Source: Trichoplax sp. H2 (taxonomy: Eukaryota; Placozoa; Uniplacotomia; Trichoplacea). Taken from it: DNA of 64,000 bases. Shown here one piece after another: positions 59,874 to 64,000 of the stretch. The notes beneath the pieces were generated by a model, which had not been told where the DNA came from, did no database searches, and worked only from the letters and a program-made list of their open reading frames with translations. Numbering within the stretch: the first letter of the stretch is position 1; the number at the start of each line of letters is the position of its first letter. The DNA is taken from assembly GCA_003344405.1 (NCBI GenBank), contig NOWV01000011.1, forward strand, positions 1 to 64,000, read 5' to 3'. A program made the translations under genes and the position numbers.

Positions 59874-62800
59874 ATGTCTTCCATGGCAGTTCCTGTAGCT
59901 TTATGGGGGCCTTCACCTCCAACACACCATATATCATGTATAGCTGTAACACCAGATCAAAGAACGATCGTTACTGGAACACTTGATGGACAAATTGGCC
60001 TTTGGGATTTGCGAACTTTGCAAAATAATACATTGCAGGTTAGATCAATCTTCTTCACTGGCATCATCCGATCACGACCATACTGTACTATATATTGCTT
60101 AACGTTATCTCCTACAGTAGACTCATTTTGTATCAAAAAACACCTAACAGATTGCTTGCTCGTGTCTGCTCCTGGACTACCTTATGGTTGAATAACCACA
60201 TACACTAAATCAGTAATTTGAGCCAATGATTCTGATCAACACTTTCTCTTCTATAGCATCGATATACTGCATCAAGAAATAAATGATAAATAAACGCATT
60301 GTAGACACTTCCCTTCTGCTTTTGATAAATTCATTGAAGCAAAGAAGACGAATGAGATATTCGTAGTAGCAATCATCATCATCACTACGTGGAGTGTCTA
60401 TTTCCCATACTGCGTGTTGTTATTATTTTTGCGCAGAAAAAGAATCTTACTGCTATTGCTTTTCAATGCTAACTAACCAGTAGACAACAATTATCATGTT
60501 AGTAGCATAGAATGAATGAGTTCAGTTGTAATCATGTACGAAATCCATAGACATCATAATGTAATCATGATGATAGTCTTGGACAAGTGTCTTCTACTCA
60601 ATACAAAGGTATTATCAACGGAAAGCACAGTATTGATTGAAGGTAGACGATAGTTTGCATGATCTGTCAATAACTTAAACACATTGGTAGCAACATCAAG
60701 ACCATCCATCTGTCATTGCAATGGAATTGGTGTAATATTGGATAGGCGCATCAAATTAGAAAATTAAATCTTGCGTTACAGACGAGTAGTCCGATAGAAA
60801 TAACGTAATGTTTTTATCTCTTTATATAACTCAATATTGCCGTGTACTCATATGAATTACTACGTATTGGCAAATGGAGATTCTTTTTGTAATATTGTCT
60901 TTTCCAATTGACTTAATTAGCTGGTACCGAAGAATTTAATTTTTGGCCACTCAACTCCTGTCACAGCTTTGGCTATCGCTAATGATAAATGGGAAAAAGC
61001 CAGTATAATCAGTTCTGCTGAAGAAGGGTTAGTTTAGAATACAAATTTATTTTTTTATAAATGCACTGTATATCGAATGTCTACATGTAACTGGATATTT
61101 GTACTACTGTATCTATCATTGCTAAACTTAGATTACATCATGTCATTATTTTTGTCAAAATAATTTCAACTGCATTCATAATGTAGTATTCTAAAAGAGT
61201 TCTTCTTATTGATAACCCAATATTAATTCATTCGTGATGACTGTAATTTGTTATTGGTAATGGCAATTATACAATGCAGTGTTATTGTATATAATTCTAT
61301 TTCTAATGCGTACATTACTTTAGCTTAAGGCTAGATAGAACGACAATCTTATCAATATAATTACTCGTGTATAGCTCTTTGTAACGATTGAAAATTCAAA
61401 AGTAGCTTACATAGTATGCATTCAATGTTTAACTTACTATCTACACTCTACCTAAAATAAAGTATGTAATTGTTATGCTTGTTGATAACCTAATGTACTT
61501 TGAATCCAATCTACTAGAGAAATATGTCTGTGGGATTCTGACGATGGATCTTGTATCCAGTATCAATCCCAACTGCATGGATCCCATACTGAAATCCAGG
61601 TAGAACTTATAATATTACTAGCAATGTAAAGTGGATCCAGTAATTTTATATTATTATTGTCTGAATTTTAGACTTTTCAAATGACATCTGGATTAAAACG
61701 TCTTTGGCGTGTTATTGTTTATGGTCGTTACAGTGATGCTTTCATTCTAGACGCAGCTACACTAGAAGTTGGTGTTAAATTTTAAAATTGATGTACTGTA
61801 TAGTTAAGTTTAATATTAGTATATTTAGTAAGTAATACAAAACTACAGTATCTATCTTTACAATACTGTAAATTGCTTCATAATTGCGATTGCGATCGGA
61901 AATAATAATATCTTCCTTTACTATAATTTATCGCGATGGTTCTTGTCATTATTATTTTATAGTTAATTTACAAACTACAATCCAAAATATCACCTGACTG
62001 GTTATCGGCATTATGTGTTACAAAATCGATTCAAAGTGAAGGTATTTGCAATATCTTAAAGATACGCCTATATTTATTATCAGTGTGAATCTTAATAACC
62101 TACTGAGGATTCGGTCTTAATCGATGGATTAGTCTTGCTGTAGGTATATTATTGATCAATCAATATTATAAAATACTTTCTGTTTCTTTCTACTCCAGGA
62201 AGCACTATAATAGCTGTATGTGCTAATCGTGTTATGAAAATTTGGAATTTAAATGATGAGGTAAACAATGATATTTATCGAGAATAAATGCTACGATAGT
62301 GACGACAACGTCAATGCCATCATGTATTTAACAATACTGTAATCATCAAGCATAAATGTTGAAACCTGTTCAAGATTTTAACCCTATATTTACGAATATA
62401 GCCACAAGATGCATTATTTGAAGCTGAAGCAAAGACTTTGGCAAATGGAGATGTTCACTGTATCCGCTTTAATCAATTCACGAATCGTGCAATGCTATTT
62501 GTTTTCAGCGATTGCTGGCAGGTTCGTTTTTATCAATTCTTAGCAGTATCTATTTTTTCATTCTATTGCTTATGCTAATTTTACAACTACTATCACGCTT
62601 TTATATTGCATTATAACTAATATATGCTATTCTTAGATTTACGACTTAGAAAGCTATCATTTGTTGTACGAAATGAGAGCAAATGATGGTGATTGTTGGA
62701 TCGGAGGAGACTTTGTCGATGTAAACGATGTCTCAATTTGGAGTCAGGTAAGTACGGCATGTAGACTTTAATTTATTATGTCTATTATTACAATATACAA

Positions 62801-64000
62801 TTACAGCTATATTCAGTTGTTAATTGAGAGATTGATTTACCTAGTAATAATTTCGATTTTTTAATTCTGCAAAACAGTCTGGTACCGCATATATTTTCAG
62901 ACTTCCTAAGAAGTTAGTATATACTCATATATATTTTCTTGGAGTATGCTTTATTTTTGTTTTTGCTGGCCTATAATTCTTTCCGTTATAAAAAATGTTT
63001 GAGAGTTTCCTTAAGAATGTACTCTACTTTAAGGTGCTTGCCTGACGCCGAATCTGTCAAAAGCATAAGCAGTGAGGAAAAGGCAGTAACATTACATACA
63101 TTATTGGGATGCTCGTTCGAGGTTTGTTTATTGCCAATAACATATAATGATTATGATTACTTCATGTATTTAATATTAATTTGTATTTCACCCACAAAAT
63201 CCTGATAAATTTTATAACTGGATGAAATAGAATGTATCTAATAAGCCGGTGTTAAATTTCTCGTATGGTTCGCGCGGATCATTTCATAAATTAATAGTCC
63301 AAGGGAATGCTTCTGGAGAGTATGTGATAATACTGTACTATAAATAATTCTAATTCCACGAACTATTCAATACATCTTGAAATAAAAAATTATTTGCATT
63401 ATATGTTAATTCCATTCATAGGATACAAATTTGGAAGTTAAATAGTTTTTCCGATGCAAAAAATTATGTCTCTGATCAAGGTATTAATTAAGTATGATAG
63501 TTACGTTTTCTAGGTATATTAATTGTTGTCCTATCCATACCGATACTTATTGATTGTATACAATGTTTACTATCGCATTTTAGAAATTACACCAATTACC
63601 TCTGCAAGTCTTTCCGATCCATGGAGAAATCCTAATACGAAACCTAATGGAATTTTAGATAACTTGGTACAAATTATTTTAAGTAGTCTTAAAAATTTTA
63701 TATTGATTTAAAATATTCTTATTTCTTTTTACTTAGATGATAAATAGTGAAGATAACGATAAAGGTTGCGATCCATCCGTATCCTCAACATTATTTATAG
63801 CAGATCGTGGAATCCTGATTTGCGGCTGTGATAATGGCGATATCTACGTCACGGATGCCTGTGTAATAACTTTAATGCAGTTCTTAAACTATGGACAATC
63901 TAATGGTATGAATAAAAATAACGAAGCCAAATTTTTTGTTAAATATGTTATTTACAGCTATATCAAAAATTTTTAATTTTTAACAGCTAATAAACCAATA
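59874..64000 (+). CDS. WDR7: WDR7 (rabconnectin-3 beta) homologue, first 15 exons, cut by window edge
   Basis: WD-repeat partner of DMXL proteins in the rabconnectin-3 complex, which promotes V-ATPase assembly on synaptic vesicles and endosomes. Exons: 59874-60038, 60921-61027, 61518-61599, 61672-61767, 61963-62041, 62199-62260, 62402-62521, 62637-62747, 62878-62912, 63034-63121, 63231-63319, 63422-63480, 63584-63666, 63737-63905 and 63987 onward. All junctions are GT..AG and keep phase, giving about 453 residues of a family protein near 1500. Diagnostic stretches are PVALWGPSPPTHHISCIAV at the start, TIVTGTLDGQIGLWDLR, EICLWDSDDGSCIQYQ, KISPDWLSAL, VMKIWNLNDE, SYHLLYEMRANDGDCWIGGD, FHKLIVQGNASGEIQIWKL and ILICGCDNGDIYVTD. 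These follow the N-terminal WD propeller of animal WDR7 in order without gaps. The start is the ATG at 59874; the second Met, three codons later, is possible. Confidence 0.93.
60039..60920. other. Intron 1 of the WDR7 homologue
   Basis: The largest WDR7 intron in view (882 bp), bounded by CAG/GTTAGA and TTAATTAG. I see no other gene or repeat array in it. First introns often hold regulatory sites, but none is recognisable here. Confidence 0.7.

Noticed and set aside
1-64000. tRNA, rRNA and small nuclear RNA genes
   Set aside because: I looked for GGTTCGA-type B-box words with paired arms and for conserved rRNA and snRNA blocks and found none; a covariance-model scan would be needed to be certain.

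Overview
The window looks like nuclear DNA of an early-branching animal, most likely a placozoan (Trichoplax/Hoilungia type). This is inferred, not proven. The DNA is AT-rich. Conserved genes are split into many short exons by GT..AG introns, often 50-400 bp long. The families are animal ones: a ciliary EF-hand/WD-repeat protein, a type II membrane aminopeptidase N, a WDR7/rabconnectin-3 beta homologue and a clan-3 cytochrome P450. There are no operons and no bacterial-style signals. I saw no tRNA, rRNA, CRISPR array or intact transposon.

Layout, left to right. 1-398 (-): first exon of a microsomal cytochrome P450, cut by the window edge. 2288-14302 (-): a 32-exon gene for a CFAP337 (WDR49/WDR64)-like protein of about 1264 residues, rebuilt here exon by exon with consistent reading phase. 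16894-18633, 26419-28182 and 33921-35594 (all -): three single-exon paralogues of about 557-587 residues made of Sel1-like repeats. All three begin Met-Gly, and two carry a strong N-myristoylation signal. They are 7-8 kb apart with no other convincing gene between them. 40668-42803 (+): the 3' part of a gene for a degenerate protein-kinase-like protein. 44581-46133 (-): an unrecognised protein with a duplicated module and an Arg-rich tail. 48074-54444 (-): a complete 18-exon aminopeptidase N-like gene, 968 residues. 59874 to the right edge (+): the first 15 exons of a WDR7 homologue.

Non-coding DNA is about half of the window and is structured in places. 19.34-20.70 kb is a compound array built from ACTGT/ACAGT pentamers, whose two orientations alternate to give GTAC-centred palindromes, with recurring unique spacers. 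The same pentamer tracts recur near 29.2, 36.1 and 59.3 kb. 58251-59190 is an 11-copy, 86-bp satellite just upstream of WDR7. Near 36.5-36.9 kb there are three copies of a roughly 138-bp unit. Two stem-loops with the same stem core lie downstream of two unrelated minus-strand genes.

The genes do not form one pathway. The most distinctive features are the trio of intronless Sel1 genes in an otherwise intron-rich neighbourhood, and the palindromic pentamer repeats. The frames and phases given were worked out by eye; no database search or splice predictor was run.
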